NCBI RefSeq assembly: GCF_013349955.1
Contig: NZ_JABVXC010000011.1
Span: 91,413-155,412, forward strand
Length of the DNA: 64,000 bases
From: Onishia taeanensis
GTDB lineage: Bacteria; Pseudomonadota; Gammaproteobacteria; Pseudomonadales; Halomonadaceae
Direction of reading: 5' to 3'
Positions 55,143 to 63,918 of the stretch are shown here, in pieces. The position numbers and the translations under genes are program-made. The first letter of the stretch is position 1. Each line of letters opens with the position of its first letter. Below the pieces are notes generated by a model, which was not told the origin of the DNA, searched no databases, and was given only the letters and a program-made list of their open reading frames with translations.

Positions 55143-56455
55143 GCCAAGATACCCCGTCCCTCAAGCAGCGCTTGATTGATCAGGCCCGCCAACGCCAACA
55201 GGTCAGACCTGCTGCCGGCGAAGAAAAAGTGGCGCCTGCCCAACCGGCAGCCAGCGTAGACGAGCGTTTCACTCGCTTCGACCAGCACCCCGGCTATCAA
55301 CAGATATGCATGATGCGCGCTGGTGGCCAACAGCTCGGCATTCGCGACCCCTTCTTCAAGGTCCACGAAGGCAGCGCCGGCGCCACCACTCGTATCGACG
55401 GACGCGACTGCATCAACTTTGCCAGCTACAACTACTTAGGGCTTTCCGGCCACCCGGCAGTCAACCAAGCCGCCATCGAAGCCGTGCAGCATTATGGCAG
55501 TTCGGTGTCGGCAAGCCGCCCGGTCTCCGGAGAAAGACCCATTCACCAGGAGCTTGAACAGGCGTTGGCCCAAGCCTACGACGTCGACGACGCCGTAGTG
55601 TTCGTCAGCGGTCACGCCACCAATGTCTCGACACTGGGCTACCTGCTTGGGCCAAGAGATCTGGTGCTGCACGACGAATACATCCACAACAGCAGCCTGG
55701 TCGGTGCACAGCTGTCCGGTGCGCGGCGAATCAGTTTTGGCCATAACGATCCCGACGCCCTGGATGAACTACTGACACGTCAGCGCGGCCAGTTCGAACG
55801 CGTGCTGATCGTGATCGAAGGCCTCTACAGCATGGATGGGGATTCCCCCGACCTCGAGCGCTTCGTCGAGATAAAGCGGCGCCATCAGGCCTGGCTGATG
55901 GTCGACGAGGCGCACTCCTTCGGTGTGATGGGCAAGCACGGGCTAGGCATTAGCGAGCACAGTGGCGTGCCTTCCCAAGACGTCGACATCTGGATGGGCA
56001 CGCTGAGCAAGTCATTGGCCGGCTGCGGCGGCTACATCGCCGGCTGCACGGCCTTGATCGACATGCTCCGCTACTTCGCGCCAGGCTTCCTCTACAGCGT
56101 TGGCATGCCCGCTCAGGTAGCCGCGCCGTCTCTCGCAGCCCTTAGGCTGATGCGCGAAGAGCCTGAGCGAATTGCCCGGCTGCAAGAGGTATCCGGCTAC
56201 TTCCTGCATCAAGCACAGGCCAGGGGGCTGAACACCGGGCACAGCACCGGCATCGCGGTAGTGCCGGTGATTCTGGGCAGCTCGGTACTCACCGCCCGGG
56301 TCTCCGATGCGCTCTTCGACAAGGGCATCAACGTGCAGCCCATCCTGCACCCTGCCGTACCCGAGAAAAGTGCGCGTCTGCGTTTCTTTATGTCCTGCGA
56401 CCACACCAAGGCGCAAGTCGACCGCACTCTCGATGCCCTTATGCAAGCGCTATAG
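55139..56455 (+). CDS. alpha-oxoamine synthase (serine-palmitoyltransferase/RkpG-like)
   Basis: 438 residues. A PLP enzyme like BioF but with an N-terminal extension (1-75) and the features FASYNYLGLSGHPAVNQAA, GSSVSASRPVSGERPIHQEL, DEYIHNSSLVGAQLSGARRI, VDEAHSFGVMGKHGLG and the PLP lysine K291 in GTLSKSLAGCGGYIAG. The GTLSKSLA and SAS pattern is close to enzymes that use an ACP-bound long chain, as in prokaryotic serine palmitoyltransferases. It would join the PKS chain to an amino acid with loss of CO2 and release it as an amino-ketone. Its start overlaps the PKS stop. Confidence 0.9.
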   Translation: MSQDTPSLKQRLIDQARQRQQVRPAAGEEKVAPAQPAASVDERFTRFDQHPGYQQICMMRAGGQQLGIRDPFFKVHEGSAGATTRIDGRDCINFASYNYLGLSGHPAVNQAAIEAVQHYGSSVSASRPVSGERPIHQELEQALAQAYDVDDAVVFVSGHATNVSTLGYLLGPRDLVLHDEYIHNSSLVGAQLSGARRISFGHNDPDALDELLTRQRGQFERVLIVIEGLYSMDGDSPDLERFVEIKRRHQAWLMVDEAHSFGVMGKHGLGISEHSGVPSQDVDIWMGTLSKSLAGCGGYIAGCTALIDMLRYFAPGFLYSVGMPAQVAAPSLAALRLMREEPERIARLQEVSGYFLHQAQARGLNTGHSTGIAVVPVILGSSVLTARVSDALFDKGINVQPILHPAVPEKSARLRFFMSCDHTKAQVDRTLDALMQAL

Positions 56456-56469
56456 GTACTAGTAGCGTA

Positions 56470-56555
56470 GGTACCAGGAACGTATAGGTGCCAGGAGCGT
56501 ATAGGTGCCAGGAGCGTATAGGTGCCCGGCCAGGGCCTCTTACGCTACCTGGCAC
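56470..56555 (+). repeat. 17-bp tandem repeat with an inverted copy downstream
   Basis: Units GGTACCAGGAACGTATA, GGTGCCAGGAGCGTATA (twice exact) and a partial fourth follow the oxoamine-synthase stop. At 56541-56555 TACGCTACCTGGCAC is nearly the reverse complement of the unit, so each copy can pair with it as a stem. It may act as the 3' end of the capsule transcript. Confidence 0.75.
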
Positions 56556-56703
56556 AGGGCATCAACGATATGCGTTCACGCCCTAAAGTCGACGCAGGAT
56601 GAGCCGATAAATCAGACATAGTCATGAAAGTATCATTTTAAATATTACTAACATACATTACCATCCGGTAGGATCACTAAAAAAACGCAACAAGGGAATG
56701 GAT

Positions 56704-58236
56704 ATGTTCAAGAAGCAGCTGGCCACCGCCATCGGTTTATCAAGCCTCATTGCCTGTGGTTCGGCCGCAGCGGAGCCGTTCAGCCTCAGCGAACTGGTCC
56801 GGCTAGGCGGGGCGCTCCCCAAGATTAGCGAGATCGCCGATAGCGCCGATTCGTCTGACCTGGACGCCTCTAGTGGCACCATCACCCTAGACGACGGGTC
56901 TAAACTGCAGCTCAAGACGCTAGATGGACGCACGTTGCGTCAGACTCTGCAGGATAACAGCAGCACGCTGCTGGTTAACGGCAACCAAGTGAAGGTTGGC
57001 ACCAGCAGTTCCAGCCTGATAGACGCCTACGACAATTCAGATAAGGTCGCTAACTTCAACCTGACCGGTGTTGTCGATTCGCGCCCCATCACGGTGGAGT
57101 TTCAAGGGTCTCCTGACAGCCTAGACTCTGCGAGCACCTTCGATGCCAAGCTCAACGGTGAGCCCGTCACCTTCGAGCTGCCGGAAGGCACTACCCTGGC
57201 TGATTTCGACGGCAATACCCAGTTCCGCCTGCGTGATGGTTCTGGCAACCTGCTGATCGACGGCGACCTGAACAGCCTGTCCGCCAGTGAAATTGAATCG
57301 ATTGCCGCTAAACTGGGCGTCCTGAACGCCGACATGGCACTGCGTAGCGCCCAGAAGCAATTCATGGCGCAAAGCTTTGGCATCATCAGCACACAGATCG
57401 ACAACGCCATGCAGTCTCGCTTCGGCGCTCCCCGCGGTGGCGGTGCCAGCAGCGACCTGGCCTATACGGGTAACACCATGCGCGGTCGCCAAGACGGGCT
57501 GAATGCCTGGGTCTCAAGCGAAGTCGGCGATATCTCGGGTGAAACGGGCAACACCGATTATGACGGCAGCACCAAGGCCGCTCTGGTAGGCGTTGACCAG
57601 AAACACGGTAACCTGCTGACGGGTATTTCCGCCGGTTACAACAAGGTTGAGATCACCAACAAGGGCACTAGCAGCGGCGAAGCCGACTTGAGCGGCAACT
57701 TCCTCGCTCCCTACGGGGCCATCTCGCTGCTGGACGATAGCCTTGTGCTGGACGGCATCCTGCTCTACCAAGACCTGGAAGGCCAATTCAGCAGCGGCTT
57801 CAACGCAGTCGAGCTGGATGGCGACCGCTTCGGCGCACGTTTGTCGGGCACGTACTTCCTGCCAGCATACGGCAACTTCAACACCGGCCTTACTGCCGGC
57901 GGCTCCTATATGAAGGATGACCTGGACGGCGAGACCCTAGGCACCACACAAGACTACGGTATCGAACTGGGTGAAGCCTTCACCGGCATCAAATTCAGCA
58001 ACGACTTTGGCTTAGGCCGCATCTACGGCAGCGTGATTTACTACGAAGATGTGACCAGCGACGTCGACGATAGCGTCGACACCTTGGAAGATGACGATAA
58101 CCGCACCGAGCTGCAAATCGGTGGCTCACATCGTCTCGGCCAAAACATGCAATTCAATATCTCCGCCAGAACCACGGTAGGCTCCACCAACACCGAGTAC
58201 ACAGCCGTTCAAGCGGCCATGGTCTACCAGTTCTGA
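56704..58236 (+). CDS. autotransporter-like outer-membrane beta-barrel protein
   Basis: 510 residues from the second ATG at 56704, which has AAGGGA at the right distance (56698 also possible). Signal peptide MFKKQLATAIGLSSLIACGS AAAEP. A short acidic, Ser/Asp-rich passenger (about 25-215), a helical linker (LGVLNADMALRSAQKQFMAQ) and a C-terminal barrel (from about 260) of alternating strands, ending in AAMVYQF with the terminal Phe used by the BAM machinery. Passenger function unknown; no protease triad or adhesin repeat seen. Strongly acidic, as in halophile surface proteins. Its own control region lies upstream. Confidence 0.78.
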   Translation: MFKKQLATAIGLSSLIACGSAAAEPFSLSELVRLGGALPKISEIADSADSSDLDASSGTITLDDGSKLQLKTLDGRTLRQTLQDNSSTLLVNGNQVKVGTSSSSLIDAYDNSDKVANFNLTGVVDSRPITVEFQGSPDSLDSASTFDAKLNGEPVTFELPEGTTLADFDGNTQFRLRDGSGNLLIDGDLNSLSASEIESIAAKLGVLNADMALRSAQKQFMAQSFGIISTQIDNAMQSRFGAPRGGGASSDLAYTGNTMRGRQDGLNAWVSSEVGDISGETGNTDYDGSTKAALVGVDQKHGNLLTGISAGYNKVEITNKGTSSGEADLSGNFLAPYGAISLLDDSLVLDGILLYQDLEGQFSSGFNAVELDGDRFGARLSGTYFLPAYGNFNTGLTAGGSYMKDDLDGETLGTTQDYGIELGEAFTGIKFSNDFGLGRIYGSVIYYEDVTSDVDDSVDTLEDDDNRTELQIGGSHRLGQNMQFNISARTTVGSTNTEYTAVQAAMVYQF

Positions 58237-58305
58237 TCACACCTGATCACTCCTCTGTGACCATGTAATGCGATTTACCGGGCTGCTCAGCGGCCCGGAT
58301 TCCAG

Positions 58306-58340
58306 CGGGAGCCCAGCTTTGGGCTCCCGTTATTGTTATT
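58306..58340 (+). terminator. rho-independent terminator after the autotransporter
   Basis: Stem CGGGAGCCCA/TGGGCTCCCG with loop GCTT, then TTATTGTTATTGTT. The stem lies about 70 bases past the autotransporter stop and touches the 3' end of the convergent hydrolase gene, so it may serve both. Confidence 0.85.
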
Positions 58341-59154
58341 GTTGCCTGGGTCGCCACACCTCAGGCTCACAGCAGAGATGCCCCACCCCCTCCTCAACCG
58401 TTACCCTGCTGCCGGGAATAGCTTCGGCAACCGGCACGAAATGAGCCGCCGGCACATTGCGGTCGAGTGCCCCAAAGAAGAAATGTCGCTCGATGCCTTG
58501 GCGCCACCCGTCGCGCCTGGCGGGATCCACGGACCCACCTAGCGGCTGATAGCCATGAAGCGCCGTCCAGCGCTGAAGACTGACCGGGGTTGAAAGCGCA
58601 ACCACGCGGATATGCTCCACCGCAGTAAGCTCCTCCGCCACAAGCAGTGCCAGCACACCGCCTCCCGAGTGGCCCACCAGCGTAAGCTCATCAATATCCG
58701 GCAAGCCCATGAGCCAGGCGTCCGCCGCCTCACGCATGGCCCCTACCACCTCAGGCGAATAGCGAGAGAAGCTCCAGAGCTCCGGCTTACACTGCTGTTC
58801 AGGACCAAGGCCAAAATAGCAGGGGCGCCCGAGGTACAGCGCCGTGCCTGGCCAAGCCAGCATTTGCGGCAACAGTAACGGACTTCCCGGCGTGGGATCC
58901 GGCGAGACGTGCCGACCGCCGATCTGCCATGGACGACCGTCACCTTCGATGAACACCGTCGCACCAGGCCCGGCCGCTAGATGCTCAATAGCCAGCAGGT
59001 CGAACCCTCGACCCTGAAGCATTGATACCGACACGCCCTCACGCGGCGCAAGGTCCGTCGCGATCTGCGAATAGTGCCGCGGCGAGGATACACACCCCAC
59101 TAAGCCCGATAGCAGCAGAGCCATCCCCAGTGATCTCACCTTATCGACGATCAA
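58336..59154 (-). CDS. alpha/beta hydrolase lipoprotein
   Basis: 272 residues from a TTG at 59154 that overlaps the GNAT stop as TTGA, with AGAGGG upstream; the longer frame to 59322 only shadows the GNAT gene. A lipobox (LLLSGLVGC) follows a short hydrophobic core. The hydrolase core shows the oxyanion region VFIEGDGRPW, nucleophile GHSGGG, and a late histidine EEGVGHLCCEP; an acid is likely in FGALDRNVPA. Probably a periplasmic esterase or peptidase on the membrane. Substrate unknown. Co-transcribed with the acetyltransferase. Confidence 0.78.
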   Translation of the reverse strand: MIVDKVRSLGMALLLSGLVGCVSSPRHYSQIATDLAPREGVSVSMLQGRGFDLLAIEHLAAGPGATVFIEGDGRPWQIGGRHVSPDPTPGSPLLLPQMLAWPGTALYLGRPCYFGLGPEQQCKPELWSFSRYSPEVVGAMREAADAWLMGLPDIDELTLVGHSGGGVLALLVAEELTAVEHIRVVALSTPVSLQRWTALHGYQPLGGSVDPARRDGWRQGIERHFFFGALDRNVPAAHFVPVAEAIPGSRVTVEEGVGHLCCEPEVWRPRQQ

Positions 59155-59789
59155 CGACTGTCCCTCTGCCGGAATGGCGCCTCTGTCTCGCCAAGCCGTC
59201 GTGCCATCCGCACGAAGGCGCCATCCGGCAACCAACGCCCGAGCACTTTCAACCGCCGTGTTTTGACAGCACTGAAACCGAGCCTGGAGTAAAACCTGAT
59301 CGCCGCCTGGTTGGCGCCCCAAACGTCCAGCTCGGCCTGCTCGACTTGTTCATCCTGCAAGATCGCTATCCAATCTCGCATCAGCTGCTGACCCAGCCCT
59401 TGCCCACGGTACGCCTCCTTGATAATCAGCCGATAAGCATAGGCCTCAGGCCGCCGGAAGCGCTGCATCAGTCCACAATACAGTGGATATCGCCACATCG
59501 CCGACCAACCGAATTCACCCCTGACATCATCGAAACAAGGACGATGGGGCCCTTCGCCGCGCAGGAAGAACTGCAGATACCCCGCCACCTCACCATCGAC
59601 GGCGATGAACAACACGCGTTGCCAATTCACCCCAGATGCCAGCACCCGCCGCTGGCGATAGGCTTCGCCGAACAGCAACTTCAAGAACGACGGGCCAGCC
59701 GATGCAAAGCGCCACTCGTCCGGCTGCGCCTCTGCAGAGGTGCTGACTCGATAGGTTTCAACCTGACAATATTCGATGGAATCCGGCAC
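59151..59789 (-). CDS. GNAT-family N-acetyltransferase
   Basis: 212 residues. The acetyl-CoA loop is YRGQGLGQQLMRDWI, preceded by YAYRLIIKEA and followed by AELDVWGANQAAIRFYSRLG and FSAVKTRRLKVLG, the usual order of GNAT motifs A and B. The N-terminal half (FLKLLFGEAYRQRRVL, FGWSAMWRYPLYCGLMQRF) is of a less common type that I have seen in single-domain acetyltransferases of unknown substrate. First gene of a two-gene unit with the lipoprotein hydrolase. Confidence 0.82.
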   Translation of the reverse strand: MPDSIEYCQVETYRVSTSAEAQPDEWRFASAGPSFLKLLFGEAYRQRRVLASGVNWQRVLFIAVDGEVAGYLQFFLRGEGPHRPCFDDVRGEFGWSAMWRYPLYCGLMQRFRRPEAYAYRLIIKEAYRGQGLGQQLMRDWIAILQDEQVEQAELDVWGANQAAIRFYSRLGFSAVKTRRLKVLGRWLPDGAFVRMARRLGETEAPFRQRDSR

Positions 59790-59902
59790 TCAAGCCTCTA
59801 TGCTGATCGATCTGACTGATGAAAGGTTCTTGTTGTTTTATAAGTGGTGCTATCGAACTAGTCGTGGACATTGAGTCGGCCCGGACATTTTTCCCGCTGT
59901 GC

Positions 59903-61348
59903 TCAGCGCAAGGCCTGACGAGTCGAAGCGTTAGCCACCTGAATCTCTGCCGGTGCCGCGAAGCGCCGATCTGCCAGCATGTCCAGCGGCATATACAGCG
60001 GATCGCCAAGGCGCAACGCGGCGATATGCCAGTCGTTCCAGGCTTCCCAATAGGCCAGCCGAACCGGTGACACGGCATTATCCAGATGTCCTGTCTCTTT
60101 AGCCGTCATCAACGAATCATCCCGATGTGCACCGAAGGCCAGGGGTTCCACCAGCCGTTTCACGGCTCCTCGGCCGAAAACGAGCTTCAAGCGAGCCAGG
60201 AACTCGCTATCCGCTCCGGTGCGCACCCAATCCCAGGCGCCCATGGCATCCAGAACACGTTGACGGCGAAAAAGTGGTGACGAAGGATTCAGGCGGGTAA
60301 AGGGCAGCACCTGGCGCACATAGTAACGGCCGTCGTCCTGCAGTCTCACCCATTGCGAGGTGGTGGCCACCAGCTTCGGTTTAGCCAGCAACGGGCGTAC
60401 CTGTCGAGCGATCTTCTCGGGGTGCGACCAGTCATCGGAGTCATGGCAGGTCACGAACTCGCCCCGGGCGTGGCGCAGACCGATGCTCTTGGCCACGTAG
60501 GTCCCGGCGTTACTCGGCAATTGCAGGCAACGCACGCGACTGTCCTGCTCGGCCATGGCCTCGAGTCGTGCCAGCGTATCGTCGGTGCTGGCATCGTCCA
60601 CCACGATGATCTCGAGGTTGCGGTACGTCTGCGCCAGGAGAGAGCGAATCGCCTGCTCGGCACGAGGTCCGGAGCGAAAGGTGGTCATCAAGACGCTGAC
60701 CAGCGGCCCCTCGGCGGCTGGCAACCGACTGGCGGCACACAGATTCATCACCCCTGCCGGCGCATCTGGATCGTGTAATCCGATGGGAACGAGACCATGA
60801 GCAGCCAGAAAGCCATTCATCGCTGCAAGCTGCTTACCGGGGCTTGCCGCATGCAGGTGCCCCTCCAGCAGATGATACTCGGGGGACGTATGTGCATTGG
60901 CGGCACGCCAAGCCCTCAACCGATGTCGGGCCTGGTCGTCGTCCCCCAGGCGAACCGACAGCCCCGTCGGCAGTAACGACGACTCGGGCAAGTCGGCCTG
61001 CGCTCGATGGCGCTCCGCCAACGCGGGCGAGAATGCCGCCAACGCCTGCAGGAACGCCGGCCCCCGCTTTCTCAGCCGCCGGCTAGCAAACAGCCGCTCA
61101 GCCATTTTCCCCGCTGCCTCAGTATCACCGCAGGCCGCCAGCGATGCCGCCTGGGCAAACTGACCACGCCAATGGCCGTCCAGCGGCTCGGCTTCGGCCA
61201 CCCGCGAATACATGCCCAGCCGGAAGAGGGCCCAGAGCTGCCGTGCATCCGGCCGCTGCTGGGCCGGGCGAAGAGCCACGGCGTGGGCGTACTGCTCGAG
61301 CCACCAGCAAGCCTGTGACTTCAATGCATTGGGCACGCTGCTCGTCAT
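59903..61348 (-). CDS. family-2 glycosyltransferase with helical N-terminal extension
   Basis: 481 residues from ATG 61348, overlapping the upstream stop as ATGA. Residues 1-190 are helical, TPR-like (RPDARQLWALFRLGMYSRVAE). The GT-A domain follows: SVLMTTFRSGPRAEQAIRSL, EIIVVDDASTDDTLARLE, NAGTYVAKSIGLRHARGEFV, and the metal motif CHDSDDWSHPEKI. The C-terminal part holds LNPSSPLFRRQRVLDAMGAW. It resembles the next gene upstream in layout and motifs. Probably adds sugars to a surface polysaccharide. Confidence 0.85.
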   Translation of the reverse strand: MTSSVPNALKSQACWWLEQYAHAVALRPAQQRPDARQLWALFRLGMYSRVAEAEPLDGHWRGQFAQAASLAACGDTEAAGKMAERLFASRRLRKRGPAFLQALAAFSPALAERHRAQADLPESSLLPTGLSVRLGDDDQARHRLRAWRAANAHTSPEYHLLEGHLHAASPGKQLAAMNGFLAAHGLVPIGLHDPDAPAGVMNLCAASRLPAAEGPLVSVLMTTFRSGPRAEQAIRSLLAQTYRNLEIIVVDDASTDDTLARLEAMAEQDSRVRCLQLPSNAGTYVAKSIGLRHARGEFVTCHDSDDWSHPEKIARQVRPLLAKPKLVATTSQWVRLQDDGRYYVRQVLPFTRLNPSSPLFRRQRVLDAMGAWDWVRTGADSEFLARLKLVFGRGAVKRLVEPLAFGAHRDDSLMTAKETGHLDNAVSPVRLAYWEAWNDWHIAALRLGDPLYMPLDMLADRRFAAPAEIQVANASTRQALR

Positions 61349-63333
61349 GCTTGAGCCTCCCGGCCGATTGACCATTCACGCCGCTGATAGCCAGGCTCGG
61401 GCCAATCCGGACGAATACCAAACGCCTGATGCAAGTGTGCATCCGCCGCCATGAATGCCTCCTGAGTCATCGCCTCCAGCCCGGCGGCCTCCACTACCAA
61501 GCGCTCGCACTGCCAGGCGGGATAGTCATCCAGACGATGTTGCGCCATGAGCGCGCCCACCACCCGGGCCTGCCCGGTCACTACTCGGTCCTGGGGGCCG
61601 ATGATGGTCAGTGTGCCGTTGGCCGCCATGGCCTGGTAGAGATCGCAGATCGGCTGCATGGCCGGCGAGTCGTAATGCCGCCAATGAAACACGGCCACTC
61701 GCTTAGCCATTACCTGCCGACGTATCGACGCCTCCACGGCGCCCTTCTCGGGCGAGGCCTCGCCCAAGTCCGCCACCACCACCAGATCAACCTCGACAGG
61801 GGCTGGCGCCTTCTCCAGCAGCTGGGGCGGCGCAAAGAACGGCCGCCTGCCGGGCTCGCAGGGCAACGCCCTGAACGCCTCCCTGCCAGCGGTGCGGTGC
61901 CACCAGGCCTGGGCCTCACGGTAGATGCGACGCGAGCCATGGAACATGGTCCTGACATGGGTGCGCCCGGTGCGGGTCAGCGAAGTGTCATGCATCAACG
62001 AAAAGGAAAGCGGCACCTCTGGCTTAACCAAGGCGACGGCCTGCTGGCCAAAGGCCGCACGGATGCGCCAGATGTATTCGGTATCCGCGCCGGCGCGCAC
62101 GCCATCCCAAGCGCCGATTTCCTCCACCAGCGAGCGGCGAAACATCAGCGAGGATTCATTCTCACGCAGATAGCCCTTGCCCGGTGTAGCGCCGATCATG
62201 CGTACGACGAGATCCTCCCCCACCCGACACCAACTGCTCATGCACGCCTTGAGCGCCGGATCCTTCCGTAGGGCCCTGGCCTGCAGCGCCAGCTTCTCCG
62301 GGTGCGACCAGTCATCGGCATCGTGCACGGTGATTAACTCGCCCTGGGCCTGCTCAAGCGCCGTCAACCTTGCCGCATAGGCCCCCTGGTTGCTTGCGTG
62401 ACGCACCGGGCGAACCCTCGCATCCTCCTGCGCCAGGCGGTTCAGCACCGGCCAGGTCGCATCATCGCTGGCGTCATCCACCGCCACGATCTCCAGCGCG
62501 GGCCAGGTCTGGGCCAGCAAGCCGCGAATCGCGGTTTCGACGGTGTCCGCGCAACCAAAGCACGGCATCAGCACGCTGATCAAGGCGTGCGTGGCGGCAG
62601 GTTCGACAGGAAGGGGGGCGACCTCGGCCCCGACCAAGTTGGCGAGCCGTAACGGCGCGCATGCTTCTCGCAATGCCAGTGGTTGTAGCCCGTATCGCAC
62701 CAACATGGCGTTCAAGAGCTCCAGGCGCCGTCCATCCTCCCCACCTTCGGCACGTACCAGGTTGGCGCTGGCCAGGTACCACTCACTGCAGGGCGCAACG
62801 GTCTCGGCCGTGATGGCCAGCCGTTCGCGGGCCTCGTCCAAGCGTTCAAGACGAAGGAGGGCTTCACACTCCAGCACCACCTGCCCGGGCTGCCAGCGGC
62901 GGGCAGGGTGCAGGCTGCGAGCCAGCATGAGGTATTGCAGCGCGCGTTCACCATCGTCACCATCGGCCAGGTACCAACGCCCCACCACCCATGCCGCAAA
63001 GGCCTGAACCCGGGGCAACCCGACCGGCGAATGGGCCAGATGTTCCAGCGATGGCAAGGCATAGCGAGCATGCCCCGCCCATAACTTGCGCTCGAGCTCC
63101 AGCGCTTCTGACATGCCCGGGCATTGCCCTTCGGGCACCACGCTCACCGTGACATCCCACTGCAGCCCCTTTCCCAGGGCCCGCAGGCGTGGCGCAGGGA
63201 TACGTTCGACGCGCCCATGACACCACAACAGCCCCTGCAGCAGAGGCTTGACGACAACGGCCAGCGGGCCATTCACCAACCACACCAGCAATCGTTCCAG
63301 CTCGCGCAGGGTTTCAAAGCGTGAGTTATGCAA
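61345..63333 (-). CDS. family-2 glycosyltransferase, long form
   Basis: 662 residues. An N-terminal helical region (1-240; ARKLWAG-like repeats, AFAAWVVGRWYLADGDDGER) precedes the GT-A core: SVLMPCFGCADTVETAIRGL, EIVAVDDASDDATWPVLNRL, NQGAYAARLTALEQAQGELI, VHDADDWSHPEKLALQAR, then NESSLMFRRSLVEEIGAWDG and GADTEYIWRIRAAFG. A C-terminal domain of about 170 residues (VDLVVVADLGEASPEKGAVE, VAVFHWRHYDSPAMQPICDL) is absent from the shorter neighbour and looks like a second nucleotide- or sugar-binding fold. The two genes seem to be diverged duplicates. Confidence 0.85.
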   Translation of the reverse strand: MHNSRFETLRELERLLVWLVNGPLAVVVKPLLQGLLWCHGRVERIPAPRLRALGKGLQWDVTVSVVPEGQCPGMSEALELERKLWAGHARYALPSLEHLAHSPVGLPRVQAFAAWVVGRWYLADGDDGERALQYLMLARSLHPARRWQPGQVVLECEALLRLERLDEARERLAITAETVAPCSEWYLASANLVRAEGGEDGRRLELLNAMLVRYGLQPLALREACAPLRLANLVGAEVAPLPVEPAATHALISVLMPCFGCADTVETAIRGLLAQTWPALEIVAVDDASDDATWPVLNRLAQEDARVRPVRHASNQGAYAARLTALEQAQGELITVHDADDWSHPEKLALQARALRKDPALKACMSSWCRVGEDLVVRMIGATPGKGYLRENESSLMFRRSLVEEIGAWDGVRAGADTEYIWRIRAAFGQQAVALVKPEVPLSFSLMHDTSLTRTGRTHVRTMFHGSRRIYREAQAWWHRTAGREAFRALPCEPGRRPFFAPPQLLEKAPAPVEVDLVVVADLGEASPEKGAVEASIRRQVMAKRVAVFHWRHYDSPAMQPICDLYQAMAANGTLTIIGPQDRVVTGQARVVGALMAQHRLDDYPAWQCERLVVEAAGLEAMTQEAFMAADAHLHQAFGIRPDWPEPGYQRREWSIGREAQA

Positions 63334-63361
63334 GAAGCACCTCTCGTCGATGTGGCTTCAC

Positions 63362-63874
63362 TCAGTCCAGGGCTTCCAGAAACGCCAGAGCCTCTCGTTG
63401 GCGTATCGCCAGCGCCTCGAGGTTGGCCTGGGTCCCCAAGCCCGGAAAGAGCCACTTTTTGAAATACACCGCCCGCGCAGCGATAGACACCTGCGCTTCG
63501 TCCAGCGAGGCCCCCATTTCACGACAGGCGCTGGTGTAGCGGCGTATTGCCCTTTCCCTATGGCGCTGGCGCTTCTGCGGACAGGCAATGCGCTCGGCAT
63601 AGAAGAGCATCCAGGCGAGGTCGCCACCCAGCGGGCCGACACAGGCATCATCCAGGCCCAACAAGAACAGCTTCCCGTCCCACTCGCGGAAATTGGTCAG
63701 GCTCAAGTCGCCGTGCATCAGGCCCCTTGGTAGGGCCTGCAGGGTTTCGACGTGCTGCTGCCATAGGGCCCGTATCTCATGGTGGCGGGCAAGATACTCC
63801 TCCAGGTGCTGACCCTCGGGTAGCGCACACCCGGTAAAATCCGCCTCCGTCAGGGCGGGCAATTCCAGAGGCAA
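63362..63874 (-). CDS. shortened phosphotransferase (APH/Kdo-kinase-like C-lobe)
   Basis: 170 residues from a TTG at 63874; the frame is open only to about 63942, where a stop lies. The kinase C-lobe is clear: catalytic loop LMHGDLSLTNFREWDGKLFL, metal-binding LDDACVGPLGGDLAWML, then helices to LEALAIRQREALAFLEALD. The N-lobe with the ATP-binding lysine is missing, although the family usually has 230-300 residues. Either the protein is a remnant, a frameshift lies near 63880-63950, or the start is wrong. It is 28 bases before the long glycosyltransferase, so a role in polysaccharide or lipid-sugar phosphorylation is possible. Confidence 0.6.
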   Translation of the reverse strand: MPLELPALTEADFTGCALPEGQHLEEYLARHHEIRALWQQHVETLQALPRGLMHGDLSLTNFREWDGKLFLLGLDDACVGPLGGDLAWMLFYAERIACPQKRQRHRERAIRRYTSACREMGASLDEAQVSIAARAVYFKKWLFPGLGTQANLEALAIRQREALAFLEALD

Positions 63875-63918
63875 CTCGCGTATCCCACCCGGCCTGGATG
63901 TATCGGCGGCTTTCAGGC

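Noticed and set aside
55139..56455. Second bioF gene
   Set aside because: Motifs around the PLP lysine and the N-terminal extension differ from the true bioF at 6243, and the PKS context points to the serine-palmitoyltransferase/RkpG branch.
56470..56529. CRISPR array
   Set aside because: The 17-bp units are directly adjacent with no spacers, and no cas gene is present. The same holds for the 7-, 8-, 15- and 18-bp arrays.
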